Assembly (NCBI GenBank): GCA_001275005.1
Contig: JWZX01000563.1
Span: 1 to 19,988, forward strand
DNA from: Chrysochromulina tobinii
Taxonomy: Eukaryota > Haptophyta > Prymnesiales > Chrysochromulinaceae
Length of the DNA: 19,988 nucleotides
Direction: 5' to 3'
Below, in pieces: positions 1 through 9,600 of the stretch (position 1 is its first letter; each line of letters begins with the position of its first letter). Made by a program: the position numbers and the translations under genes. The notes beneath the pieces were generated by a model. The model was given only the letters and a program-made list of their open reading frames with translations. It had not been told where the DNA came from and made no database searches.

Positions 1-576
1 AGGACGGTCCGGGACGAGCCAGCATGGGCCGGGACAGGCGCCATTCGGATTTTTGGTTAGTGTCGCTAACCCCACTTTCTCTCTGACAGTGTGTTCTTAT
101 TTATACGGACACATGAGAGAGGGTGCGGAGGCGCAGGATTCCTCATTAACATTATTATTTTGTCCTTAAAAATACACCGCGAATCCACATTCGTTTCGTC
201 AAATTCCTCTGCTTTGCGAGCTTTGTGTGTGCTCGAAATCGTAAATGCCTAATCATTGTTTCGAGCCCTTTAATCGTAAATCGATGACCTGGTTCAGCCG
301 AAATCTGGAGCGCGTCCGCCGGCGCACATTCGTATCGTCCAATTCTCTTCAATTCCTAGTTTATAGGATACCTATTTGGTCCCTGGTTGCAGAGAGAGGT
401 GTCAGAGGTTTCACGATTCTTATGTACAGACACGGCGGCGCTCGCACACTCACACGGGGTTCGATGAAACCGTCTACCCGCACGAGCCGTCCAATCGTCC
501 GAGCCGCCAAGAAATGTACGGAGCTGGCGCCGGGCCAACCACGATCCAGTCCTAGTTTCTGGTAAGCACGATAGTC
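1..576. other. intergenic DNA upstream of the PH gene
   Basis: No convincing gene was found here. The stretch is less GC-rich than the rest of the window and its short open frames show no recognisable protein. It contains a small hairpin at 55-71 (6-bp stem, 5-base loop) and a degenerate 21-bp direct repeat at 186-206 and 325-345 that matches at 19 of 21 positions. The 3' part presumably carries the promoter and 5' UTR of the PH-domain gene. A pyrimidine run followed by CAG near 90 resembles a splice acceptor, but no partner exon is visible. Confidence 0.5.
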
Positions 577-1809
577 ATGGTGCAGGAGGGTGCTGGTATG
601 CAAGTCGTCTCGTATACCGAGGCCCGTGTGCGGGAGTTGCTGCGACAATGTGCGCCTCCTCTCGATGCAGTGATTGAGCAGGCCAAACAAGACCTTGCCC
701 AGGAGGAGGCCAGCGAGGCCCGTGCGAAGCTGGCACTCCTGAAACGGCGCAAGCTCAAGGGTCTTGGAGCGGTCGTCATGGTCCTCAATAGAACAGGACC
801 ACTCGGTGGCGACGGCGGAAGAGCCGCAGAGTCCGGCTCGTCCGAAAGCGATAGCCAGGGCAACGTGCGCGAACGGAAGACCTCGACGGAGGGCAAGGCT
901 GATGGCACCTTTGCGTTTGCGGTGAAAACGTTCATGGGCGGCCGGGCGGATGGGAGCCGCGCGTTCCCTCACAAGCACGGCGACAACAATATCTTGCGGG
1001 CGCTCGGTGAACGAGTTACCAAGAAGAACATCCAACACCTGTTGCGCGATGCGCAGCTGCGCAAGTTCGACGACGACGTTGAGCGCATGGAGAATTGCGA
1101 GAAAACTCTCAACAACAACTTGCTCACGCAGGCCGACGGCGAAAAGCTCAAGTTTGGACGCCTCGACACAGCGTGGGACCACAGGCTGCAATACGCGGCG
1201 AAGATGTATAAGCGCGGGCAGATTGCGACGTGGAATTGGCGCAAGGGCCACTACGTCCTGTGCGAGGGCATCCTGCACGAATTTACGGACTCGTCGCTCA
1301 TTGCACCCTTGCTCGGAGCGTGGCCTGTCCTAGGCGCTACGCTGCGCCAATCGGTTGTGAGCAAGACAATCTTTGATAGAGGCATGGAAGACAAGCCGTT
1401 CAAGTACTGCTTTGAACTGACTGTCCATGAGTTCTTCGTCTCCGACTCGATCCTTGCCACCATCGAGTTCGCGTGCGACTCGGCCGAGGAACTCTCGCGA
1501 TGGATGATGGCCATCGAGAGCGCCTCGCTCGCGGTCTCGAAGGACTTCAAGCAGACACACGATCGGGAAGCCCAGACTGGGTCGCACACTTGGCAAGAGT
1601 CGCGCGCACACGAGCAGCATTCCCCGAATAAGACACCGCGTAGCGGCAGGGGGACAAAAGTGAAGCGTCGACTTGCAGGCAGCCAGCTCGTTATTTCGCC
1701 GCTACAGGACACGCGCGTAGCCCCCCGCAGAGACGATCGACCGCTGGGACGGAGCGTCTCGAGGGGATCGGATACAAAAGTTTCTCGCCGACGGATCCAG
1801 CAGTTGTAG
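577..1809 (+). CDS. PH-domain protein of unknown function
   Basis: This single open frame encodes 410 residues. Residues about 30-60 are charged and helical and could form a short coiled coil. Residues 75-135 are Gly/Ser-rich and probably disordered. Residues about 208-318 look like a pleckstrin homology domain: the opening strand pattern KRGxxxxWNWRKGHYVL is followed by a short GIL strand, and the C-terminal helix is DSAEELSRWMMAIESA with the family's near-invariant Trp at 309. The tail (320-410) is basic and Ser/Arg-rich. PH domains bind phosphoinositides or proteins, so a role at a membrane is a reasonable inference, but no catalytic domain is visible. The start could be M1 or M8 (598), and an upstream exon cannot be excluded. 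The next gene lies about 630 bp downstream on the same strand. Confidence 0.7.
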   Translation: MVQEGAGMQVVSYTEARVRELLRQCAPPLDAVIEQAKQDLAQEEASEARAKLALLKRRKLKGLGAVVMVLNRTGPLGGDGGRAAESGSSESDSQGNVRERKTSTEGKADGTFAFAVKTFMGGRADGSRAFPHKHGDNNILRALGERVTKKNIQHLLRDAQLRKFDDDVERMENCEKTLNNNLLTQADGEKLKFGRLDTAWDHRLQYAAKMYKRGQIATWNWRKGHYVLCEGILHEFTDSSLIAPLLGAWPVLGATLRQSVVSKTIFDRGMEDKPFKYCFELTVHEFFVSDSILATIEFACDSAEELSRWMMAIESASLAVSKDFKQTHDREAQTGSHTWQESRAHEQHSPNKTPRSGRGTKVKRRLAGSQLVISPLQDTRVAPRRDDRPLGRSVSRGSDTKVSRRRIQQL

Positions 1810-2443
1810 CTGGGCGTGGACGGCACGATGCAGAACGATTCAAGATACTGGACAAGGTGAAAGCGGACACAAGGATTCGGATTTTCCAAGAAACCGCGAC
1901 TCTACATATGTACACATTAATGTTATCAATACTATTCCCAAAGCGGATATGATAACCTTCTTGTTGTTATCACACGCCTAGCCCCGTCGAGACTTCCGCC
2001 CGTACCTTGTACGCCGGCACTCGGTGTCGGGTGTGTGCACCGATGTACACATTCTCGATACACATTCACACCTTGAATTCACACCATGTGGCGGTATGGA
2101 AGGGCGACATGCCCATGGTGAGCTTGAAGCTCATGGCGGGTGGGGCGAGAAGTACGGTTGTTGTGTCCTGCCTGACGGCCGCAGCCGCGCGATGGTGGGG
2201 GAGAGGCGGGGAGAGCGCCCCGCCCGTGGTCTAAGTAAAAAGAGACCCGGCCACCGTGTTTTTGAACCGTCACTTGTGCGAGTCTCTCTTCCTCCCCTAG
2301 CTCGAAGACCTTTTCGTTTCCCCACACGAGATGCCGCGAGCTGCGCCCCTTGATGAGGGATGTAATTGCGCCTGCCACCTTCTCGCACCCTCAGTCTTGG
2401 TTGTACCTCCAGGGTTGGGCACCCGTGTGGTGTCGAAGCGTCG
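1810..2443. other. intergenic region between PH and DUF1823 genes
   Basis: Several overlapping short open frames occur on both strands but none resembles a known protein. The first part (about 1900-1975) is AT-richer and has several GATA/TTATC cores. At about 2035-2095 the word ACATTC or CACACC recurs several times. It presumably holds the 3' UTR of the PH gene and the promoter of the DUF1823 gene. Confidence 0.4.
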
Positions 2444-3271
2444 ATGCTGTTTGCCGCCGTCTTAAGCCTGCTCCTGCATCCGACCGGCTCGCTGCTGCTA
2501 CGCCCAACCGCAGCCCCTGCAGCTCTGCGGACTCGCTGTGCCGTGCCCGTCGCGATCGATTTCGCCGCCGACAGCGTGGCCAGCCCGCTACCCTGCGCCC
2601 CCGAAAAGTGCGAGACGGCGTGCGACAAGGACGCGCCACCGCGCATGGCGAGAGTGCCGAAGGCGATCACGTCGCAGCCGTTGGCGAGATCGCCCGATGC
2701 TGCACCTGCAATCGAGCGCGTTGCGGGTCCACGCACGGCGTCTTTGCCGCCGCCCGATGACCTCGCGGATGAGGTGATGCTGCGGATCGTGATGCAGGAG
2801 ATGACGGACACGGAGGTGAACGCGCTCGCTTGGAAGTACTTGGGCTACCATTTCCAGGAGGCGACCGGCACGTGGGACACAAGCGCCGTCTTCCCGAACT
2901 GGCGGCAAAAGTTCCCACAGCCACCCGACCTCGTCGGCGTCACGAGAAAGTACGAGCGCGAGATCGACGAGCCGGTGCTTCGCGCGGTGCAGTCGCTGCA
3001 GCAGTCGGTCGCCAAGGAGCACAAGAACAACCTGCGCGCCTTCCTCAAGCCGCTCGGCTGGAATGGGTACAAGATGGACGGGCTCACGCCCAATATGACG
3101 CGCCGCGCCCAGGTTGCCAACTGGCTGCTCTACTACCGCGAGGCGCTGCACGGCGTGCCCGTGGAGGAGCTGCGCCGCAGGCGCGAGGTGCGAGCAGCGG
3201 AGGAGGCGGCACGGAAGGCCGCTGGCGAGGTGATGGCCCCGACAGGCACTGCGGCGCAGAGTGTCATTTGA
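2444..3271 (+). CDS. DUF1823 family protein, probably plastid-targeted
   Basis: The frame is open further 5', but the first ATG that makes biological sense is at 2444 and gives 275 residues. It begins with a hydrophobic run (MLFAAVLSLLLH) typical of a signal peptide, followed by an Ala/Pro/Arg-rich stretch poor in acidic residues (to about residue 40). This is the bipartite leader expected for nuclear-encoded proteins of secondary plastids. Residues about 105-235 match my memory of DUF1823, a small family of cyanobacteria and photosynthetic eukaryotes. Diagnostic pieces are the WKYLGY segment, FPNWRQKFPQPPD (150-162), LGWNGYKMDGLTP and TRRAQVANWLLYY (219-231). A basic/acidic helix and a short tail follow. 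The biochemical function is unknown; presence in oxygenic phototrophs suggests a plastid role. The region between leader and domain (about 40-105) is low-complexity. Confidence 0.72.
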   Translation: MLFAAVLSLLLHPTGSLLLRPTAAPAALRTRCAVPVAIDFAADSVASPLPCAPEKCETACDKDAPPRMARVPKAITSQPLARSPDAAPAIERVAGPRTASLPPPDDLADEVMLRIVMQEMTDTEVNALAWKYLGYHFQEATGTWDTSAVFPNWRQKFPQPPDLVGVTRKYEREIDEPVLRAVQSLQQSVAKEHKNNLRAFLKPLGWNGYKMDGLTPNMTRRAQVANWLLYYREALHGVPVEELRRRREVRAAEEAARKAAGEVMAPTGTAAQSVI

Positions 3272-3619
3272 CTTTTGAGGGAAAAGGATCGCATGTTCGA
3301 TGTTGACCATGAGAGCATGAGTGGGTGGTGAAGAAGACCGCTAACGCTCACCGAAGCATGCAGCCCACGCTTCCCAACATCACCGTGAGAGCCCCGGCCC
3401 TCCCAGAGTGTGTACGCGCAGCAATCGCCGGCGCGCGACCTACATGGTGCACATGACGCTGCCCCACTGATGGGGAAAGTCGATCTTCATTCTGAGTTTC
3501 AAACTTATGAAAGTACCGGTCGAGTTCCGGGCAATGGCGTGGACGTGCTTGCAGACTCTGAGGTGAAACCAGACTGCAACTAAGCAGAACGTGAGCGCGA
3601 GCGCGCAGCCGCTGTGCGT
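3272..3619. other. intergenic region upstream of the ABCA gene
   Basis: This stretch of about 350 bp has no supported gene. It must hold the 3' end of the DUF1823 transcript and the promoter and 5' UTR of the ABCA gene. I see no TATA box or obvious repeat. Confidence 0.4.
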
Positions 3620-6600
3620 ATGTCGTCACCGACACGGGCGCGAGGCAACTCGCAATTGGGCGCCATTCTGCGCAAGAACCTGTTGCTCAAGCGCCGTGCG
3701 CCGAAAACGACGTGCGCTGAGGTCCTATCGCCGCCCCTCTTCCTATCCATCTTGGTGCTCGGCTACTTCCTCTCGGAGACCGAGGTATACGGCGTGGGTA
3801 TCTATGCTTCGACAGAGGTCAACGTGGCCAGTCTCATCTCCACGCTCGGCCCACTCGTCAGCGGAAGTGCGCGGGTCGCTGTGCCCACGGTGGCAGGGGT
3901 GGCTGGCACCCAAAGCGAATGTGAGGTGACGAGCTTAAACACCAACTTGACACAGTGCGGGATCGAAAATACCGAGAACGTTGACCTGTTTGGCCTGCGC
4001 GGCTCGCTCACGTCCATCATAAACGGGCCGCTGCCCGTGCTCAACATTGACACATTCCTCTCAATAGGGCTTAGCGTGCGCAACGCGCTCGGCTCGAAGA
4101 ACCTAAAGCGCCTCAACGAAGCTGAGGAGTACTTGCAGCTCTTTGGCAACATCCTCACTCCGGGGAACATCCACATCTCGCCCGATACCAACCGCACACG
4201 CGACTTTGTCGCACGATCGCGCGCGGCTCACCCGACACTGAACTCGATCGACATGATCCTCCATCCCGATGAGCGGACGGCACTGCAAACTATTTCCGAG
4301 GGCACGTCAGGGCAGCGCACGTGGGCGCTGCTCGCGTTCCTCGAGCTCGACCCAGCCAACCTGAGCGTCTCCATCCGGCTCAACTACACCACCGTACCAA
4401 ATACGAACCGTCTCAACAACTGGGTCGCCCGAGGGCTCGACACCGACTATCAGCAGTACATTACTTCAGGCTTCCTGACGCTGCAAGCGCTCGTGGACGA
4501 GTACGCCTTCGATGTGGCAGCGCGGGAGGGCTACGCGATTCCCTACGCGCCGCCCACCTCGTACGCCTTCGCCGCGCCCATGCCCACCGCCGCGTACAGC
4601 CAGAACGAATTCTATCTCGCGGTGAGCTTCATGCTCTCTCTGGTGCTGACCATGTGCCAGCTCTTCCCCGTGGCGCTGCTCACGAAGGCAGTCGTGGTCG
4701 AAAAGGAGCAGCGACTCAAGCAGACGATGCGCATCATGGGGCTGCGCGACCCGATTTTGTACGCCTCATGGTGGATCACCGCCTTTTCTCAGTTCTTGAT
4801 CATCGCCCTCCTGTCGACATTCGTCATCAAGCTTTTCGTCGTTAAGACGTCCTTCGTGATCGTCTTCGTCTTCGTCGGCTTCTTCTGCCTGGGCGCGATC
4901 TCGTTTGCCTTCCTGCTCTCCGTATTCTTCTCGAATGCCGTCCTCTCAGCCGTCGTCGGGCCGATCGCCTTCTTCGGCTGCCTCCTCCCCCGCTACCTGT
5001 TCTTCGGCTCCAACCGTTACGAGCGCACAACTGCGAAGTTATGGGCCTCACTCTCGCTGCCGACGGCCTTCGCCTTTGGCGCGGACATCCTCGCCGAGTA
5101 CGAGCTGGCCGAGATCGGCATCAATCGCAGCAACTGGGCGCAGGATGACTACAGCTTCCTAACCTCGCTCGGTATGATGCTCGTCGACACATTCCTCTAC
5201 ATGGTGCTCGGCTTATACCTTGAACGCGTGCTGCCCTCGCGCTACGGCACTCGCGAGCACCCGCTCTTCTTCGTGCGCCCGTCGTGGTGGGCGTGCGCCA
5301 CGCCCGGCCCGTCGCGGCTGCGCGCGCCACTGCCGACCTCCCCCGCCTTCGAGCCGCCATCTGAGGCTCTCCGCAACTCGGACTCGATTGAGATCGTCGG
5401 GCTGGGCAAGGTGTATGGGGATTGGACCTCACTCAAAAAGGTCGCCGTCTCGGGACTCGACCTCTCGTTCTACTCGGGCCAAATCACGTGCTTGCTCGGC
5501 CACAACGGCGCGGGCAAGACCACCACCCTCTCAGTGCTCACCGGGCTGTACCCGCCCACCACGGGGGACTGCTACGTCTTCGGCTACTCGATCACGCGAG
5601 CGCGCGCCGTTGTGTACAACATGCTGGGCATCTGCCCCCAGCACGACGTGCTCTGGCCTGTTCTGACGGTGCAAGAGCACCTCGAGCTGTATGCGACCCT
5701 CAAGGGAGTGCCCTCGAAGCACGCACGCGTCGCCGCACGTGCGATGGCTGCCGAGGTGGGTATCCCTGAGAAGGCACATGTGCGCGCGCATGCCCTGAGC
5801 GGCGGGATGAAGCGAAAGCTCTCTGTTGGCTGTGCACTCATCGGCGGCTCGAAGGCAGTGCTGCTCGATGAGCCTTCGTCAGGCATGGATCCCTCCTCGC
5901 GCCGTTCAATGTGGGAGTTGCTCAAGCGCTCCAAGCCCGGGCGAGTGCTCGTGCTCACTACCCATTACATGGACGAGGCGGACCTTCTCGCTGATCGTAT
6001 TGCCGTCATGAACCTGGGCAAGCTGCAGTGCTGTGGCTCGTCGCTCTTTCTCAAGTCGCGCTTTGGCCTTGGGTACACCCTCTCGATGGTGGTCGCCGAT
6101 GGCAAGGCGTCCGACGCGATCACGCGAGCCGTGCACGCGACGCTCCGCCGGCACGTGCCCGAGGCGCAAGTGCTCTCGGCCGCGGGCGACGAGCTCTCGT
6201 TCCGTCTGCCCTTTTCGGACTCTCCGCGCTTCGCCGCCTTGCTGGCTGAGCTCGAGCGATCTCGCGCGGCGCTCGGGATCGGCTCTTACGGCATGTCGGT
6301 CACTTCGATGGAGGAGGTCTTCCTTCGGCTCGCGCAGGGCGACGAGGCTCTTGCAATGGTGTCGGCCAGGAAGGCCATGACGACGACGACGACGGACACG
6401 TACACGATGTTAAAGCAGGACCTGGACGCACTCGAGGTCCCGCCCGTGCTCGGTACGGCGATCAGGGGAGCCGCTAAAAGCCCCGAGGGCAAGTACTGGC
6501 GCAAGTTGCGGAGCTACAAGACGCACGTGGTGCTGCTGCGCCGCTGGCGACGCTCGAAGAGCTTCAGGCCAACGGTCAGGCGGCTGCAAGGTACCGCCTT

Positions 6601-9600
6601 CCCTGGCCCGGACGACGAAATGGCGCGGATGCTTCCCGAAGGCGTCGAGTTCACTTCGGTGGAGAAGCTCACCGTCGGGAGCGAAACGTCCACGCCGCCT
6701 CCCTCGCCCCCGTCGCATGTGGTGGCGCCGCAGCCGGCCGAGATTGATATCTCGCCCCCCCCGAAGGGCGGGATTGATATCTCGCCCCCCCCCGAAGGGC
6801 GCACAGAGCCGCCGCGCCCGCCCCTCGAGTTCCAGCCTCAATCTGCTCAGCCATTTGAGAGGTTCGCCGAAGGGATCGTCGACGCGCCAAGCCATCCAGA
6901 ACGCCGACGGGCCCACAGGCCTTGTGACAGACGACGAGCTGCACGCAGCCCCGTCAGTGCCTCCGATGCGCAAGCAGCTCTTCGTGATGCTGCTCAAGCG
7001 GTGGACCTGCCTCAAGCGCAACAAGAAGGGCTTCTTCACGCAGCAGATCCTTCCTGTGGGGCTCGTCGCCGTGATCTTGCTCATCCTCACTTTGGAAGAC
7101 CCGCGCGTCGGCCCGCCACTCCGCATGCATGCATCCATCTACCGGCGCACGCGCTGGGGGGGCGAGCAGCCGGAGCCGCCCACGCTCCACGTGGCCAACC
7201 GCGCGCGCGACACTGAGCTCTTTCGGCACTACTCGACGTACTCCCTCGACTGGCAAGAAATTGGCGCGGCCGATTCGTACAACCTGAGCCAGTACCTGCT
7301 CGATACGTACAACGATCACCAGAGTCGCGCCACTCGCCTCGGCGGCGCGTTCGCGGGCGATATGGTCCACTTCAACTTGTACTTTGGAGGCGGCGGGTTG
7401 GAGGGCGTGCTCCTGGGCAACGGCAACTCGTCGGCCGTAGATCCTGAGGACCTCGCTGCCCTTTCGGGCGGCGTCGCGGTCGCGTTGCTCACGTGCTCGC
7501 GCTGGCAGCCGGGCGGTGTCGGTTTGGTCGGTTGGACCCCGGGCATCGTCGCGCAAGCGCTCCTTCCCAGCCTCAACCTGAGCGCCTCCACTGAAGCACT
7601 CGTGATGTCGCTCGTGCGGGGCGCCAACGGCACCCTCGCTGGCCTCAACGTGTCAGCCTCGGGGCTCGCTGGCCTGGCGGCGGGTGCGCTTGCAGGCTCC
7701 ATCTACCTGTCCAATAGCAGCGTATCGAATAGCAGCAGTGGCTTCAACAGCAGCGTCGTCGTGGGCACGGCTCCGACCAATCTGATCACCAATCTGATCA
7801 CGGACGCGCTCGCTACGGTGATCGGCCCCGCTGTCAGCGCCGGCCTCGCCCTCGGCGCTGCGGTCGTCAACAACGCCTCGGTCGCTGCCGTCGGTGCGGG
7901 CGTCGGGACTGGGCCAGCGGGAGATCTGATCTGCGCGGGGCTCGGCCAGGTCAGTGTGCTTGACGCCGAACTGAGCGCTGCAGGCGTCCCTGTCGCCGCC
8001 CGCGCCGACGGCTTTGCGACCGCGAATCCAGCCGACTCCCTCGGCAGCGCACTGGTCAATGGGCAGCCTTTGCGTGAGGCGGCGCTTGAGCTGCTCGAGG
8101 ACAGCGCTGGGCGCGCCGCGACTGTGGGGGTCGGCTTCATCTTCGACTCGATCACGTACGACCCGTGGCTGCCGCAGCTGCGCGCCGCGCTCAACCCCAT
8201 CACGCCCCTACTAGTCGCTCTCTCATGCAGCACCTACCCGTGCTCGCTAGTTCGGCCAGCCAACGAGCAGGCGCTCACACTCGCACTGCGCGCGGCGCTC
8301 GTGGTGGTGGGCGGCTGGACTTCAGCCGAGGCAAGTAGCCTGATCACCGTGGATCGCATACGACGCTCGCTCCCGTACATCCGCGTCTTCAACAACCTCG
8401 TCACAGAGCTCGAGGGGGTTCGTCGGGGCAACGAGGTGCGACTGCACTCGATCGAGAACTTCCCGCTCCCCCTCGCCGACCTCGCCGAGCTTGTCGCGCT
8501 GATCGCCGACGTCAACCCGACGGGCCCGTTCACGGCGCTCCGCCCCGTCCTCGACGGCTGGGCTGCCGACGGCGCTCCCCTCACCATCCCGACCACCGCA
8601 GAGGCCGCGGCCGGCGTGGCGGCCGACGCGGCGGGCCAGAACTCCACATTAGGCGACCGTGAACAGCTCAACCTGCGCCAGCTCACGCTTCGACTCGGGA
8701 TGGTCTGGCTTGGCCCTGCGAGCCTCAAGGTCAACCACTTGGAGCTGACCGCCGTTGGCACCTTTCAGGCTTCTTCCTCGCTATCCTCGCCGCCGTCGCC
8801 ACCGCCGCCGCCGCCGCCCGGCCCAATGCGCCTGACCATCGGCCACCTGGAGCTCTCGGACAGCGTGATCGCCTATGTGAATCTGAGCTATGCGGACACT
8901 CGCACCTCGGGCTCCGCCGCGGGCTTCACGTACGACGCGCGTGTCGTGCCGAGCATCTACACGGCACCCTGGCTCAATGTCTCTCTTCCAGTGCAGCTCA
9001 CGGTGCTGCACAACACCTCGTCGGCGCACGCGATGGCCGTCTTCCTCGGCGAGGCGAGCCAGTCGGCGTGGTACGAGGCACACGCAGCGATGCACCCGCC
9101 GCCACCGCCGCATTTGGGTGTGGTTGGCGACGCCCGTGCGCCGATCGGCCCAGTCAAGTACGAGGTCTTCAATGCGCCGCTGCCGCTCACGCGCCGCGCA
9201 GCCCTTGAGGTATGGCGGACCCTGATTGCGACTGATTGCGACTGATTGCGACTGATTGCGACTGATTGCGACTGATTGCGACTGATTGCGACTGATCTGA
9301 TTGCGACTGATTGCGACTGATTGCACCTCCGTCCGCCCTTGAAGTACGGCGGACCCTGGCCTTGCTCTCAAGCCAGTGCATGCGAGCGCTCACCGCGGCG
9401 CCCTCTCCCCACAGGTACGGCTGATCCTGGCCTTGCTCTCGTCGATCTTCATGCTCGTGCCCTTTTGTTACATCCCGGCATCGGCGGCCGTCTTCGTCGT
9501 GATGGAGCGCATCTCCAAGTCGAAGCACCTGCAGCTCGTCTCCGGCGCGAACCCCCGGCTCTACTGGCTCGCGACGTTCATGTGGGATCTTCTCGTGTAC

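Noticed and set aside
55-71. Hairpin as a transcription terminator or RNA gene
   Set aside because: The stem is only 6 bp and the context is eukaryotic; chance is a sufficient explanation.
245-565. 106-codon plus-strand open frame before the PH gene
   Set aside because: No recognisable protein. Its end at TGGTAAG looks like a splice donor, but no phase-compatible coding link to the PH frame could be supported.
361-1278. 305-codon open frame on the minus strand opposite the PH gene
   Set aside because: It is the antisense shadow of a GC-rich coding region; no recognisable domain, and the plus-strand PH domain explains the sequence.
4321-4845. 174-codon plus-strand open frame
   Set aside because: Alternative frame inside ABCA TMD1; Arg/His-rich translation without family resemblance.
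9222-9324. CRISPR-like array
   Set aside because: The units are 10 bp and directly adjacent with no spacers; it is a minisatellite inside an intron.
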